Part shown: positions 34,606 to 46,345 of the stretch, in pieces | Position numbering within the stretch: position 1 is the first letter of the stretch | Layout: the number at the start of each line of letters is the position of its first letter | Made by a program: the position numbers and the translations under genes | The notes under the pieces: generated by a model | What the model was told of the DNA's origin: nothing | What the model saw: the letters and a program-made list of their open reading frames with translations, nothing else | The model's database searches: none | Assembly: GCA_964019695.1 (NCBI GenBank) | Contig: OZ026530.1 | Span: 40,608,944-40,672,943 of the forward strand | Direction: 5' to 3' | DNA length: 64,000 nucleotides | Origin: Loripinus fragilis | Taxonomy: Eukaryota; Mollusca; Bivalvia; Lucinida; Lucinidae

Positions 34606-36138
34606 ATTGTACCTCTTGACTAGTATGCTATGAAAGGCTAGAGATGCAGCACCTTTAGAAGTTTAAGGGCTATGATATGTAATATATCAGTTTCCGTGGG
34701 GGGAAAAGTGAACACATTTAACTGATTCTTATGGTGTGCCCCACCTCCCTATCCCCCCTCTCCCATCACACACACCCCAACCTCCTCGAACACACTTATT
34801 ACAACTCTTGGAACCAGGCCAGAAGCAACTGTAATTTTGTACAAAAGCATTTTGCTACCACCCTGAGCTACCAGGTGGTCTTGTTCAAAACATTACCTTA
34901 AGGGAAAATCCCATCCCCGGAGAAGCTTGATCTCACGACCCTAACTAATGATTCCAAAGGACAAGATGGACAAGAAAATAAAATCAACACAATAGTGAAT
35001 GGCAGGGAGACTTTATGAAATTATCTGTCTTCTTTACTGAGGCCCCCCAGATCCCCAAATCCCCTGGGGGCCCTTTACTGGCAGCGATCAAAACTAGGGA
35101 ATGCTAACTTTGAAATTTGGGCGAAAAGCCCCCCAAAGACTTACCATCCCTGGAATACGAGCTGCCTGAGCGACCAGGTGGTCGTTCGAAACCACCACCT
35201 ACATACAATATATATCCAGTGGAATCTAATCATAGAAAGAAAACTGGATCTAGCATGCTGTGCTCGCCATAAAGGTTGTGCCTTATTTCATATTAGGGCT
35301 CCACCAACATGCTACAGAACTAGTTTTCCTTAAAACAAAATGGAGCTTCTTGAATTATGCCGGACTTTCCCGATTGCTAGCTATTATGTTAATGTCGAGA
35401 TAAATCATTAAACTCACATCTGCCATTTCTGGCTATCAACCACTGAAACATGCATATAAAACGAAGTCTGTAGATCATGACTTAGGCTTATAGTTCGATC
35501 AAAATGGAGTACCTGGCATTTGTTGTTCTGTAAATGCTCCATTTATGACGCCGGAAACCTCGACCTCAGCTAATCACTTGTCAAAAATTAAATATTCACT
35601 TTCAATTCATCAGGCTCGATAACTCAGGAAATATGTAGCTCTGCAACAGCAATTGAAGTGGACCTGTAAAAATGTACAGAATGTTATATAGTCGTTCATG
35701 CAATTATTTTTGGCTTATGTTTTGATAGTTTACGCTCCTGTATACGATTTTTCAGTCATGTCGGGACGGTTTTCCATCAGTTGAAACAGTACTATGCAGC
35801 GGAAAAGTGTTTTATACTAGGACAGTCACACAGTGACTCCGCCGGCAGTGAAGTCATGCCATCAATGACCACACCTATCATTGAGCACGGGTTAAAATGA
35901 CCAAAATGTTGTGCGAAAAATTGTAAATATTTTCTTTCCCATCAATTTTAACATATGGTTTGGGCGCTCAAAAGAATCGTCTCATTGAGGCGGTTCTTTT
36001 GAGTATGCACATAATATGTTTTGGTTTAAGAAATAAAAAAAATGTGTTTTTGTTACGCACTCAATTAAAGGCATGCATTGTTGAACCGCAAATTTCACAC
36101 TCCGTAATTGGTACCAAATTATCACAGATGTAATGAAT
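34606..36138. other. No gene; tRNA-like and SINE fragments
   Basis: On the minus strand near 34890-34850 the text GGTAGCTCAGGGTGGTAGC is a box A-like tRNA head, and 35105-35200 has a similar degenerate piece (CACCTGGTCGCTCAGG). About 35740-35895 holds a diverged SINE fragment on the minus strand (TTTTTCAGTCATGTCGGGAC, AGTCACACAGTGACTCCGCC). Otherwise unassigned. Confidence 0.45.
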
Positions 36139-36313
<175 letters not shown>

Positions 36314-36317
36314 TGTT

Positions 36318-36589
36318 GGTGAGGGGAAAGAGAATCAAAGTACCACTAAAATCTGGCTATCGTCGGCCCGCTAACGAAACGCCATTGAAATGGTGTTTAG
36401 CTTTAGCTGGTGGGCCGATAATGACCCAACATTGAACATTGAATGCTGGTTCTGTACTTTTGTGCTATTCCAGGGGATCAGGAGTAAAATTGATAAGGAG
36501 CCCTATATATAGCTTTGTGCTTTTTCAAGGGGGGGGGGGGGGTGGGGGGCGTTAACGGACCCCATGTCACCCCTCTGGATCCGCGCATG
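36318..36589 (+). mobile_element. MITE family J, copy 1
   Basis: Contains ATCGTCGGCCCGC, GAAACGCCATTGAAATGG, TGGGCCGATAATG and a poly-G tract, and ends CTCTGGATCCGCGCATG. The left end seems missing or fused to the (TA)n tract. Confidence 0.7.
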
Positions 36590-37437
36590 AGACCATAGGC
36601 TGTAGACACTTCTGGTGTTCCAGTTTAACAGATGCTTAAGCTAAAAAGCAAATGATGTAGACCCCGGCAATTCAGTAGATTATGCCTATAACTTGTAGTT
36701 ACTATGATTTTCTTTTATAGAAATGTATATATATATCCACACCAACATTCTGAAAAAAGTGCTTTTAATGCCATTAGTGGCCGGCTAATTGAATAACGGA
36801 AACTGAAGAAAAAGCTTTAAAGCAAAGATATGAGTACATGTAGAATTGTTCGGCCCGCACAGCATTCATGCGTGCGTTCGTACGCAGTCACACGTTGCCT
36901 CGATCCATCGATCCTATTCTGCCGTGTGGACGGATTAATACTACTGACATGTTATTTTTGCTTAAAAGTCGAAAACTAAGATAATCTTTCCGTTTGATGT
37001 TCAGGAAAATTGGTCAATTCGAGAACGTCAATATGAGATTCTGAAAAAATAAGCACTGTGACATATCCTTTTTATTTCATAAATGGATAGCCCATGCATA
37101 AAACAAACTGTATGCAAAGTATTGAAAATATTTCAAGATGGGAAGTATTTAGTAGCATATGTCCTTAAATGGACCTATGTGGAATGTTGAGTGCTCATTG
37201 CAGTATTGTATCAGTGAGGAATAAATGTGGATCGATATGTTAGAATGTCAGAGCACAATATACCCTGGGCTTCAGATTTTTTTAAGATTGGTAGGCCGAA
37301 GTGATCCATGGAGCAAAAAATGGTGGGTCATTTTTTGAAATGATTGGCCCAAGCATATCAAACTAACCACAGTTGACTTTACCTACACACTGACACAGAC
37401 ACTTGTATGCATACATGTATATTGACTTCTGATTATA
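36590..37437. other. No gene seen
   Basis: Unassigned non-coding DNA. Confidence 0.4.
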
Positions 37438-37625
37438 CAGTAAAATCTGTCTTAAGCGGTCACTCAAAAAAAGAAGACAAATTATTGCTTAACGCAGGTC
37501 AAAAGTATTGCAGAATGCTCCCCTTGGAGCAATCTGCAACACTTTTGTCCTTCATTAAGCTACCATTTGTTATTAAGATCTTTGTTTTGCCTTTTTTGAG
37601 TGGCTGCTTAAGACATGTTCTACTG
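37438..37625. mobile_element. 188-bp Tc1/mariner-type MITE
   Basis: The ends CAGTAAAATCTGTCTTAAGC and, inverted, CAGTAGAACATGTCTTAAGC are flanked by TA on both sides (37436-37437, 37626-37627). The pairing runs about 40 bp and includes CACTCAAAAAA. A CAGAATGCTCC...GGAGCAATCTG hairpin lies at the centre. Confidence 0.85.
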
Positions 37626-37946
37626 TATTGACTATCTACATGTACTTTCTGTTTTGTGGGGTTCGTAGACTCGCTGTAAGATGAATATTTTTTATTCAAG
37701 TGAGATTTTTTTTTCAACTCAAATGGATGGGTCAACTGGGCCCACTGCCTTGGAAAGCGGTGTGCCATATTTTGAATTCATGGGACAATGACCCGGGCCC
37801 ACCATATATCTGAACGTCTGGATACTTTATTGATTATGGGTGCTTAAAAGAAGGTGGTTCAATAAAATAGCTATGTATGCCTCATTAAATGGAAAATTGG
37901 TTGCGTTTGTTTGCTTTGTGGTTTAAAGTCCTAGTCAGCGACAATG
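37626..37946. other. No gene seen
   Basis: Unassigned non-coding DNA between two MITEs. Confidence 0.4.
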
Positions 37947-38472
37947 CATGCGCGGATCCAGAAAGTTTTTTTTCCGAGGGGGTCCAACTATGACTACGTT
38001 TTTTTAGGTGATGAGGGCAGAGAGGATCCAAATGCCACTAAGAGCGGACTATCATCGGCCCGCCAGCGAAACGCCATTTATTAGTGGCGTTTCACTGGCG
38101 GGCCGATGGTGGCCCATCATTGAATGCTGGCTTGGTAGCTTTGTAGTTTTACAGGGGACCTGGACCAGTATTATTAAGAAACCCTATATTTTTGTGATTT
38201 TTAGGGGGGTGAGAGTCCGGACTCACTGCCCCCCCCCCCCCGGGAGCGCAGTGGCTCAGTGGTAGAGTGCTTGACTCGAGACCGAAGGGCCGCGGGTTCG
38301 AGCCTCACCGGCGTCACTGCGTTGTGTCCTTGAGCAAGAACATTAATCCTAGCTTAGTACTGGTTCAACCCAGGAAGACCCGTCCCTTTATAACTGAAAG
38401 ATTGTTGATGGGACGTAAAGAATCAAATCAAACAAACAAACAAAACTGCCCCCCCCCTCTGATCCACACATG
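37947..38472 (+). mobile_element. MITE family J, copy 2, with SINE insertion
   Basis: The ends CATGCGCGGATCCAGA and TCTGATCCACACATG are inverted. The interior has a strong hairpin at about 38053-38107: CATCGGCCCGCCAGCGAAAC pairs with GTTTCACTGGCGGGCCGATG around a short AT loop. SINE copy 2 is inserted in the poly-C tract. Confidence 0.8.
38242..38445 (+). mobile_element. tRNA-derived SINE, copy 2 (best-preserved)
   Basis: Starts GGGAGCGCAGTGGCTCAGTG, with box A TGGCTCAGTGG and box B GGGTTCGAGCCTC. Ends in AATCAAATCAAACAAACAAA. Flanked by the target duplication ACTGCCCCCCCCC (before 38242 and from 38445), so it is a retroposed copy in MITE J. Confidence 0.9.
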
Positions 38473-39206
38473 CAATGGTCATGTTAATATGGCCAGTTTA
38501 ACCTAACTACACTTTTCCTGGGTGCAAAAATATCTAGTGGCAGTGTATGGTTATCCATTGCAGAGCTGTAAATGAGAAAGGTCCTCACCATTCCATGTAT
38601 TAATAGTTTTTTCACTATCTGTAAAGGCAGCAACTTTAATATTCATATCTGGGCGTGGTTCGGCTATTTCATCTGCTTAAAAAGGGAAATCAGGTTCTTT
38701 TTATAATTTGGTGAAGAATTAATAAGTTGTTTTGGACGCGCAATCGTGCGTGCATTTCATGAAGATCCTAGCCGTATACAGACTGAACCACATTTATTAA
38801 CCCCCTAAAGCGAATAATCACAAAATGTATGTTTTGTCGTCCACTAAATATTTGATGCCTCATAGACAAAAAGTGTGGACCCAGATCAGAATGCTCCTGT
38901 TGGAGCAGTCTGATCTGGGTCATCAATGTATTTTGCGTATATACTGAGGTAATCATGGTACATGTAATTGCGCAAGAAGAGAAAGTTACTTTTGAATAAA
39001 ACCACGCCTCATTTTCAGCTTTAACCTATGTATAAGGTAGACCAGTCCTAATTACACATTCATGAGGTGCCGCCTTTACAGTAGCCAAAAAGGCATATAA
39101 TACATGTAGATGGGGGTCAGTGACTAAAAAAGACATGAACCTCTGTGACAAAACGACACGCAAGCTGTCTGTTCCGAGAGCTGCTGTCGTTCATTTTTCC
39201 CGGTCC
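38473..39206. other. No gene; family L foldback at 38873-38935
   Basis: GTGGACCCAGATCAGA and ATGCTCC face GGAGCA and TCTGATCTGGGTC, a compact hairpin of family L. The rest is unassigned. Confidence 0.55.
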
Positions 39207-39425
39207 TCCGCATTCTTTCCACATTCGTAGGCTTTCGTGGTCTCTCGGGTGTATGGACCAGGCGACTCAATTAAGTACACATAGATTTGTCCGAACTCTA
39301 CCTCTGGCCATTTTGAAACATCGTCAACCCACTCGCTAGAAATCAGAAAGGGGTCACCCTTTTCTACATTCTCAACTCCAATGTCTTTTTTTTCGTACCG
39401 TCTCTTGGCGGTCTTTGACAAGTTT
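39207..39425 (-). pseudogene. Exon-like fragment of a YqaJ-associated hypothetical protein
   Basis: On the minus strand the frame reads DIGVENVEKGDPFLISSEWV, then DDVSKWPEVEFGQIYVYLIE and SPGPYTRETTKAYE, after which the similarity stops. The pattern W-P-x-V-x-x-x-x-I-Y-x-Y-L-I-x-S-P-x-P-Y-T-x-E-x-x-K-A-Y resembles a conserved segment of invertebrate proteins that often carry a YqaJ-type recombinase domain further on; this is from memory, not a search. The expected continuation KSLEAYN...GWV is absent. The 5' side is replaced by a MITE at 39426. There is no start codon of its own. Either a broken copy or a single exon; I favour a relic of a mobile-element-associated gene. Confidence 0.45.
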
Positions 39426-39649
39426 TTAACCCTTAAGGCGCCAGTCACGACTGCAGCAGACGACAAATTTAAAAAAAATCCTTCCTAGTTTTCAATAAAA
39501 ATAACTTAAAGGTATAATATTTCATGAGAATCGTCTGCCAGCAGACGATTCTCAGGAAATATCATGCCTTATTTGTTATTTTGAAAAAAAAGCGGCAACA
39601 TTTGAAACTGTCTTCTGCTGCAAATTATAGGTGGTGCTTTATGGGTTAA
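39426..39649. mobile_element. 224-bp foldback MITE (TTAACCC ends)
   Basis: Ends TTAACCCTTAAGGCGCCA and, inverted, TTAACCCATAAAGCACCA; GCAGCAGACGAC faces GTCTTCTGCTGC. The centre is a hairpin TGAGAATCGTCTGC / GCAGACGATTCTCA with a 2-base gap (39525-39554). It abuts the hypothetical protein fragment. Confidence 0.75.
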
Positions 39650-41021
39650 AGTACTCACTCATTGTTCTTCCGCTATTTTCACAGAATAAACTATGCCTTT
39701 TACTGGCGAATATAAACACATGTATATTACGATCAACAATGGCTGTGTAATGGCTTTCGCCCTTTATTCATTGCGCACGCGCTTGTAGTTCTTTAAATGG
39801 TTCGGGATTAGGCTACATTTCACGTAAAAAAAACCCCTATAAAACAAAGTTGAACAATGAACATTTTCTTGTAAAAACTGTCCTTTTTTCACGTCAGATG
39901 AAAATAGAGCTTTTTTTATTAGTACAAACAAATTTTAAAAATCGACCGGCCGGTAGAATATCTACATGTAAAAGTTCATCGCCCCTTCATTTGTTTAATA
40001 TTGAATTTCGTTACAAAAACTTATTACTAGATAAAACAGACTTGAAACTTCATATAAACGCAGAATAATCTAGAGTCCATTGAAATTATTACACTACAGA
40101 ACCTCGGACCCAGGATACCGGGTCCGAGACACAAAACAGTGGCAGTTCTGTTCTGTTCTGTAAATCCCGCCAGTCAGTGGCGCACCAGTGATCCCTCGTA
40201 GAAGAATCCCCGTACAATAAATCCAGATGAAAGCATATTACAAGATCAGGTACTGGCTGTAATATTTACATTTTTTTGTTTCTTTAGGCATCTGAGAGGA
40301 GACGGCCATATTTATTACCAAGAAAAAATATTCGAAAAGTTTCTGATGTAGTTGTAATCTCTTTATATGTAATTAATGGCAGAAACGTATACCCAGCATC
40401 TTTAAACGTTCCAGGAAGCACTCCTCTATTGCGGACTGAGTCTGACTCTTTATATTGGTACTGTCAACACACAGGCGGACAATCTGTGGACCAGTACAGC
40501 ACTACAATTCAAATGCAGATGCATATATAGCCAATATTCCAATTAGTCAGAGTTGTCCCCCGTCCTTTTTGCTTAGAATTTGTCAACTTGTGAGTGCGAT
40601 TTTTTTCTTTTTCTTTCTTTCTCTTTCTCTCTATTTTACAATTTTTGAATATTATCTATAAATCTGATGCGCGTCATTAAAAAGGAATTTCATTTGATTA
40701 ACGTCTTTACTATCTAGAACTGTTAATATTAACTGACGTTATGCATCGGGCCTGGCCCTGAGGTTAGGCTATAAAACTTTTCATTGTCAACCCAACTTAG
40801 CACGAAATTTCAACTGCTCATAAAAACTAAATTACTGACAAATTAAGAAGTTTCTTGCTTTAAGTATCTCAGATGTTGTATTTATTATGCTTATAAATGT
40901 TAAAATGCTAACAATTTTTCACATTTTAACATTTATAAGCAGGATAAATTTCGTGCTCAGTTGAGTTGAGTTTATAACCTTGGGGCCTATGGTATACCGA
41001 AAGGAGCAAAAAGATGAATTA
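39650..41021. other. No gene; two hairpins
   Basis: 40096-40152: ACAGAAC and CTCGGACCC face GGGTCCGAG and GTTCTGT, a stable small hairpin. 40744-40990: an interrupted inverted repeat whose inner arms are TGCTTATAAATGTTAAAATG and CATTTTAACATTTATAAGCA, with AGCACGAAATTT on both sides further out. Otherwise unassigned. Confidence 0.55.
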
Positions 41022-41161
41022 TGGTATATACCATGATTAATTACGGCATATACCATAATTAATTATGGTTCATACCATTATAATAATGGTATGTACCATA
41101 ATTAATTATGGTATATACCATAGTTAATTATGTCATATACCATAATTAATTATGTCATATA
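41022..41161. repeat. Tandem array of AT palindromes (left part)
   Basis: About six units of roughly 22 bp alternate the palindromes ATGGTATATACCAT and TAATTAATTA. Continues at 42958-43115 beyond an inserted element. Confidence 0.85.
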
Positions 41162-42957
41162 ACGTACGCGGCCCTAAAGTCGTCATAGCCCTAAGGTCGT
41201 CAGTTTTCTTTTGGCCTCGCTCTCTTCCGTCCACGTCATCGAAACTTCTTAGAGGGGGCATCATTTGAAAGGAAATTATCTGCCCTGTGTATTGATATAT
41301 AAAGTACAGCCAATGTATAAAAGGCATCCGAGTGGTAGGCTTTGAAATGGAGGTACCCAATTGTATGCAAAATTGGGAGTCTGTCGAGAGCTGAAGGCGA
41401 TATTAATATCGATTCGGCGAAACGAAATTACTATACTGTTCATCTGTTTCACATAAACACATGCGTTTTTACATGTACAAAAGATATCGAATTGGCAACA
41501 ATTGCATCCCTATGACCGATAAAACAACCCCTAACAGAAATAATAGGTTGAAAAGTGAGATGACGACTTTAGGTCCGACCTGCCGACTTTTGGGCTTCAT
41601 AAAAGTGGGTGATTTTCTCCCTGTTAACTCACTTCGACTGTGGTAAAAACGACGACTTTAACTCGTTTTATGCACCAGTCTTTCGTATATCCCGCTCCTT
41701 AGGGGCAATGCATACCGGGGACATAGCTGGGCTAAAGTGCAGAGGGTTAACCTCTGACGAGTCCTGGTAGTGCCGTAGATGTGCGGGGGGTTCATTTTCC
41801 ACCATAATAGCCTGCGCACAGTCTGGTAAGCTCTTGTTTTAGTTGTCTAGATAGTATATTAAATGCACATAATTGCCAATTCCTAAATTTCAAGTCTGAG
41901 AAGCTGAACATGCCAGTTTCAATCAGTATAGGTTGCAAATCCCAGAGACATGGTTACTCATACAGTGGCTTGTGTAAGCCAACCACATTCAGACCGCCTA
42001 CAGGACTATCAACACCTGAATAAAGACATTTACACGACCAACACTGTCTCTCAGGTCTTCTGTTTAAGCATACGCCGACCATGCCACTTTGATCTATATA
42101 TAAATGTACGCTCAGATGTGCTCATAGGATCATGGCCACCTATATAGTATACATCATATGGAGCTCCAATACACATCTCGAGGACTACCTACTCCGCTTC
42201 TCAGGTAAGCAAAATACCCTAACGACTAGTAGCATCACCACTCAAACCTTTAATACGTCTGTCAGACCATCAGTACTGCCATTCGTACGTTCAATACGTT
42301 TCATAGACCATCAATAAGATACTTAGATCTTCAATACGTCCCTTTAACTACCTACACTGTCACTAAATTAAACAACACGAACATTGCCATTCCACTCATC
42401 CTTCAGTACGCCCATATGACCACCAACACCACCAACGAGACCTCCAGTATGTTCCTGGGACAATCAACACCGACTCTCAGACCATCAGTACGTCCCAAAG
42501 ATGACCTACACCACCACTTAGACATATAAAACATGCCTACGACTACCAACAATGTCCCTCATGCCTAGAACGCCCATAGGACCACCAGCACCGGTGCTCA
42601 GACTGCCAGGACGTCTCTGAGGCCAAACACACACCAATTTGAATAAATAAGTGCCACCACTCAGCCCTATACTGCGCTAATAGGGTCACAAAAACACCAC
42701 CCATCGTTGACGACCTTAGGTCCTAGTTGCTGACGACTTTAGGTCTTCGTGGTCCTAAAGTCGTCAGGCAGACCCCTCTCGACAAAATCGGTCTTTTAAC
42801 GTTATTTTCGGGTAGTTTCAAGCCATTTTCTTTAGTTTATCCACTAGCAGGATGGTTAAATTACCACCTGCTAAAGTATATTCTTAGTCAGTGGGTGTCT
42901 CTAATCCGGGACAATCGCCTAAATGCGTCAAGGTGACGACTTTAGGGCCGCGTACGT
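41162..42957. mobile_element. 1.8-kb TIR element inserted in the palindrome array
   Basis: Perfect inverted ends ACGTACGCGGCCCTAAAGTC (continuing GTCA) at both sides, with TA duplicated (41160-41161, 42958-42959). The sub-terminal word GACGACTTTAGG recurs inside, near 41185 and 41563 and in a cluster at 42707-42767. No transposase-like frame. The right half is mostly a degenerate ~42-bp minisatellite. Confidence 0.85.
41975..42660. repeat. Degenerate ~42-bp minisatellite
   Basis: Units approximate CTCAGACCATCAGTACGTCC followed by ATATGACCACCAACACCACC. The clearest units lie at 42395-42620. It forms the body of the surrounding TIR element. Confidence 0.6.
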
Positions 42958-43115
42958 TACCATAATTAAATATGGCATATACCATAATTCAAACTTATGA
43001 CCCTCTTGGTACGCTCAGTACTTTAAAAGAATATGATATATGCTATAATTAATTATGGTATGTACCATAATTAATTATGGTATATACCCTAATTATTTAG
43101 CGCATATACCATAAT
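42958..43115. repeat. Tandem array of AT palindromes (right part)
   Basis: Same unit as 41022-41161: ATAATTAATTATGGTATGTA and related words, more diverged, with about 70 bp of unrelated DNA near 42990-43045. Confidence 0.75.
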
Positions 43116-43721
43116 TCGAATTAATAGCCAATCAGATTTGACATTACAAATATTAGCATTTTCTATTTTACAGGAAAGGAAAACAAGAAAGATAACCGCT
43201 ACATGACTATTTACCCTAATTCCCCGTACTTGTAAAATTCTAAGATAGACTTTGTAAACAATACTTTTGACCAAACTGTCAGAACGCGATGGTATATTGA
43301 CATAATAGGCTAGTGTAACAGACTTATTCTGCGGGCTATATCATACAATGTATATCGAAATTTTTAAACGCCATGCGGAATGGTACGTTATTCTTAAGCA
43401 CATACTCTATTTCTTGGTGACCGACATAGTCAAGATTTTCACAGTGTGTTTGGTCACTAATTTAGACATATGAACAACATTTAAGCATTATTGGTTTATT
43501 AGTTGGTAATTTATCTTGTCTTCAAGCATGGCCAGTGATTCAAATGTTTTGTTTTCGTCAAATTTGGTTGTTATGTAAATGTTACTATTTGATTTATATC
43601 TTTAGTTTGAAATATGATGTGTGCATGTGCAATATATCAATGGAACAGAAAATTTATCGCCTATATGGTGACATAAAAACGACAACATTGCATAATTTTA
43701 TAAATCACAATACTAACTTTA
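43116..43721. other. No gene seen
   Basis: Unassigned AT-rich DNA; the small frame starting at 43535 runs into the SINE and is spurious. Confidence 0.4.
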
Positions 43722-43930
43722 GGGAGCATAGTGGCTCATTGGTAGAGTGCTTGACTCGAGACCGAAGGGCCATGGGTTCGAGCCTCATCAGCGTCACTGC
43801 GTTGTGGTCCTTGAGCAAGACACATTTATCCTAGCTTTATACTAGTTCAACCCAGGAAGACCCATCTCTAAACAACTTAAAGATTGTTGATGGGATGTAA
43901 AGAATCAAATCAAATAAACAAACAAACAAA
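43722..43930 (+). mobile_element. tRNA-derived SINE, copy 3
   Basis: Starts GGGAGCATAGTGGCTCATTG, box B GGGTTCGAGCCTC, tail AATCAAATCAAATAAACAAA. Target duplication CAATACTAAC at both sides (about 43708-43717 and 43931-43940). Confidence 0.9.
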
Positions 43931-43940
43931 CAATACTAAC

Positions 43941-44484
43941 CTAAGTGGCCCATTGTTAAGGACACTGGAACATGTCTCTTTTCAGACATGTTGGAAGTTC
44001 TCAGAAAGTAAAACTTTTAACAACTATTTATGTAATATATCAATTAGTATCCTGTTATAATACTAAATACATTTTTGTAAAAATAGAAAGGACTAAAATG
44101 TCTGAATTATCAATTTTCACAAATGAAATTTCCATTTCTTCTAAGGAAAAATGCAACTATTAATTTTGAACACTGTGAATTTTTACAAGAGCACTGAAAT
44201 TTATTCTCATTTTTTAAAAATAAAAATCTATTCTATTGGCTTCAATTATAGCTTTGTTACAAGTAAAAAACTTGCAATTTGCCTTTTGAAAATGACTCTT
44301 GAACATAGTAGCGTTGCATATTTCCAAGTAATTTTAGCACACTTTCAATGGTACCAAATTTTTGTTAAATTATTAGATATTATTTTTTTAAACAATAGGT
44401 CGAAGGGTACCTTGCTAGAGACTAGTTTCATAGAAGAATAAGTGTCCTATCTCGATCAGAAGTAAGGTAGTCTCAAGTTCAAAA
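43941..44484. other. No gene seen
   Basis: AT-rich DNA with two short frames lacking any recognisable feature. Confidence 0.4.
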
Positions 44485-46345
44485 AGGGGGGTCATTGGCA
44501 AAATTTTGACTGAGTTATGGCCCTTTTTTACTTAAATTTTGGCTAAATCATGGTTTCCAATCAATGACTTTTGAAGGGATGCAACAATTTGATTCAAATT
44601 TTACAGAAAGATTAAGCATCATAAAATACAGGTCAACTTCGAATTTGGAAGTCATTCGCAAACTGTTGACTGAGTTAAGGCCCTTTTTAATTTAGGTTTA
44701 GGCTATTCCAAAAGCTATAGTTGCTTTTTTGTGGAATAAACTTCACATTTCTCCAAAACTATAATATCTGACAACTCCTCACTATAGGCCATGATTACCC
44801 AATGCCTGTAGATAAGCATGCAAGTGATTAAAAGTTTACACCACCCCTGACCACTAAGGTGGGGGTCATAGGTCAAATATTTAAATTTCGCAATAGCTCG
44901 GTCAGTTGTCAATATTTTTTGCTGAATATTTCGCATGCAGACAGAGGTACAATAAATATGAAACATATCTTACGTGATGCTTGATCAAAGGACTGTGTCC
45001 GACCTGCTGGGTGGACCTATGGGGTGGGCTCAAAAGGTCAAAATTCAACTTTATCAGAATATGGTCATGTTGCATATCAAGTAAAAGAGAATCACAAATG
45101 CAGCGACATGGTAGCAAATATTTTGCCCGCAGAGACCCCCACCCCCGAACCTACGGGTGGGGTCAAAAGGTCAAAACTCATCTTTTTTCAGAACATGGTC
45201 ATACAGCATATCAAATAAAAGGGAATCGCGAATGCAGCTGCATAGTAGCAAATATTTTGCATGCAGACAAACAACCCTCCTCCACCCCCTGATCCTGGGG
45301 GTGGGTTCAAAAGGTTAACATTCAACTTTTTCAGAACATGGTCATGTTGCATTTCAAATTAAAGGGAATCAAGAATGCAGCAACATGGTAGCAAATATTT
45401 TGCCCGTAGACCCTCTTCCCCACGACTCTGGGTTCAAAAGATCAAAATTCAAATTTTTCAAAACATGGTCATGTTGCATATCAAATTAAAGGGAATCACA
45501 CATGCAGTAACATGGTAGCTCATATTGTGCCCGCAAACCCCCTCGATCCTGGGGGTCAAAATTTAAAAATTCAACCTTTTCAGAACATGGTCATGTTGCA
45601 TATCAAATTAAAGGGAATCACAAATGCAGAAACATTGTAGCAAATAACTTGGCCGCAGACACCCCCTCCGGGTTTGAGCCTCATCTGTGTCACTGCCATG
45701 TGTCCTTGAGCCATTGAGCAAGACACATTAATCCTAACTTAGTACTGGTTCAACCCAGCAAGACCCGTCCCTTTATAGGTGAAAGATTTTTGATGGGACG
45801 TAAAGAATCATATCAAAAGACACCCCCAAACCTCCCCCTCCTCTCGACTCTGGGGGTTAAAAGGTCAACACTCAACTTTTTCAGAACATGGTCATGTTGC
45901 ATATCAAATTAAATGGACTCGCGAAATGCAGCAACATGGTAGCAAATTATTTGCTCCCATACCCTACCTCAACCGAATGGGTCAAAAGGTTAAATTCAAC
46001 TTTTTTTTAAAAAATGGCCATGTTGCATATCAAATTAAAGGGAATAACGAATGCAGCAATATGGAAGCAACTATTTTGCCTGCACATCCCCCCTGGGGGT
46101 GATGTCAAAATCCAGCTTTTTCAGAACATGGTCGTTTTGCATTTAAATTAAAGAAATGGAGCATATAGTACCATGCAAGCACATATTCTTTCCTTACACA
46201 CACACCCTACCGTTGGGTTGGATTAAAAGGTAAAGTATCTGAATGTAATCACGTTGCGTATCAAATTAAGTGGAAAGAAGTATGGACAAACATAGAGCAA
46301 ACTAACTTTACACATACTTCTGACCTCTGGGTCAATGTTGAAGTC
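44485..46345. repeat. Diverged tandem array, ~110-150-bp units
   Basis: From about 45040 on, units share CAGAACATGGTCATGTTGCA, ATCAAATTAAAGGGAATC, ATGGTAGCAAATATTTTGCC and a CCCCC(T)GGGGGT block. Copies of the first word start near 45054, 45190, 45335, 45465, 45583, 45887, 46012, 46122 and 46245. The first 500 bases are an older, more diverged part (GACTGAGTTATGGCCCTTTT twice). A truncated SINE is inserted. Confidence 0.85.
45667..45820 (+). mobile_element. 5'-truncated SINE, copy 4, inside the tandem array
   Basis: Starts at box B (GGGTTTGAGCCTC) and keeps the body and AAAGAATCATATCAAAA tail. AGACACCCCC on both sides is a plausible target duplication. Confidence 0.85.

Noticed and set aside
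38242..38330. A real tRNA gene at the SINE head
   Set aside because: Box A and box B are good, but a full cloverleaf is not formed and the sequence continues into the SINE body and A-rich tail with target duplications; the same unit occurs several times.
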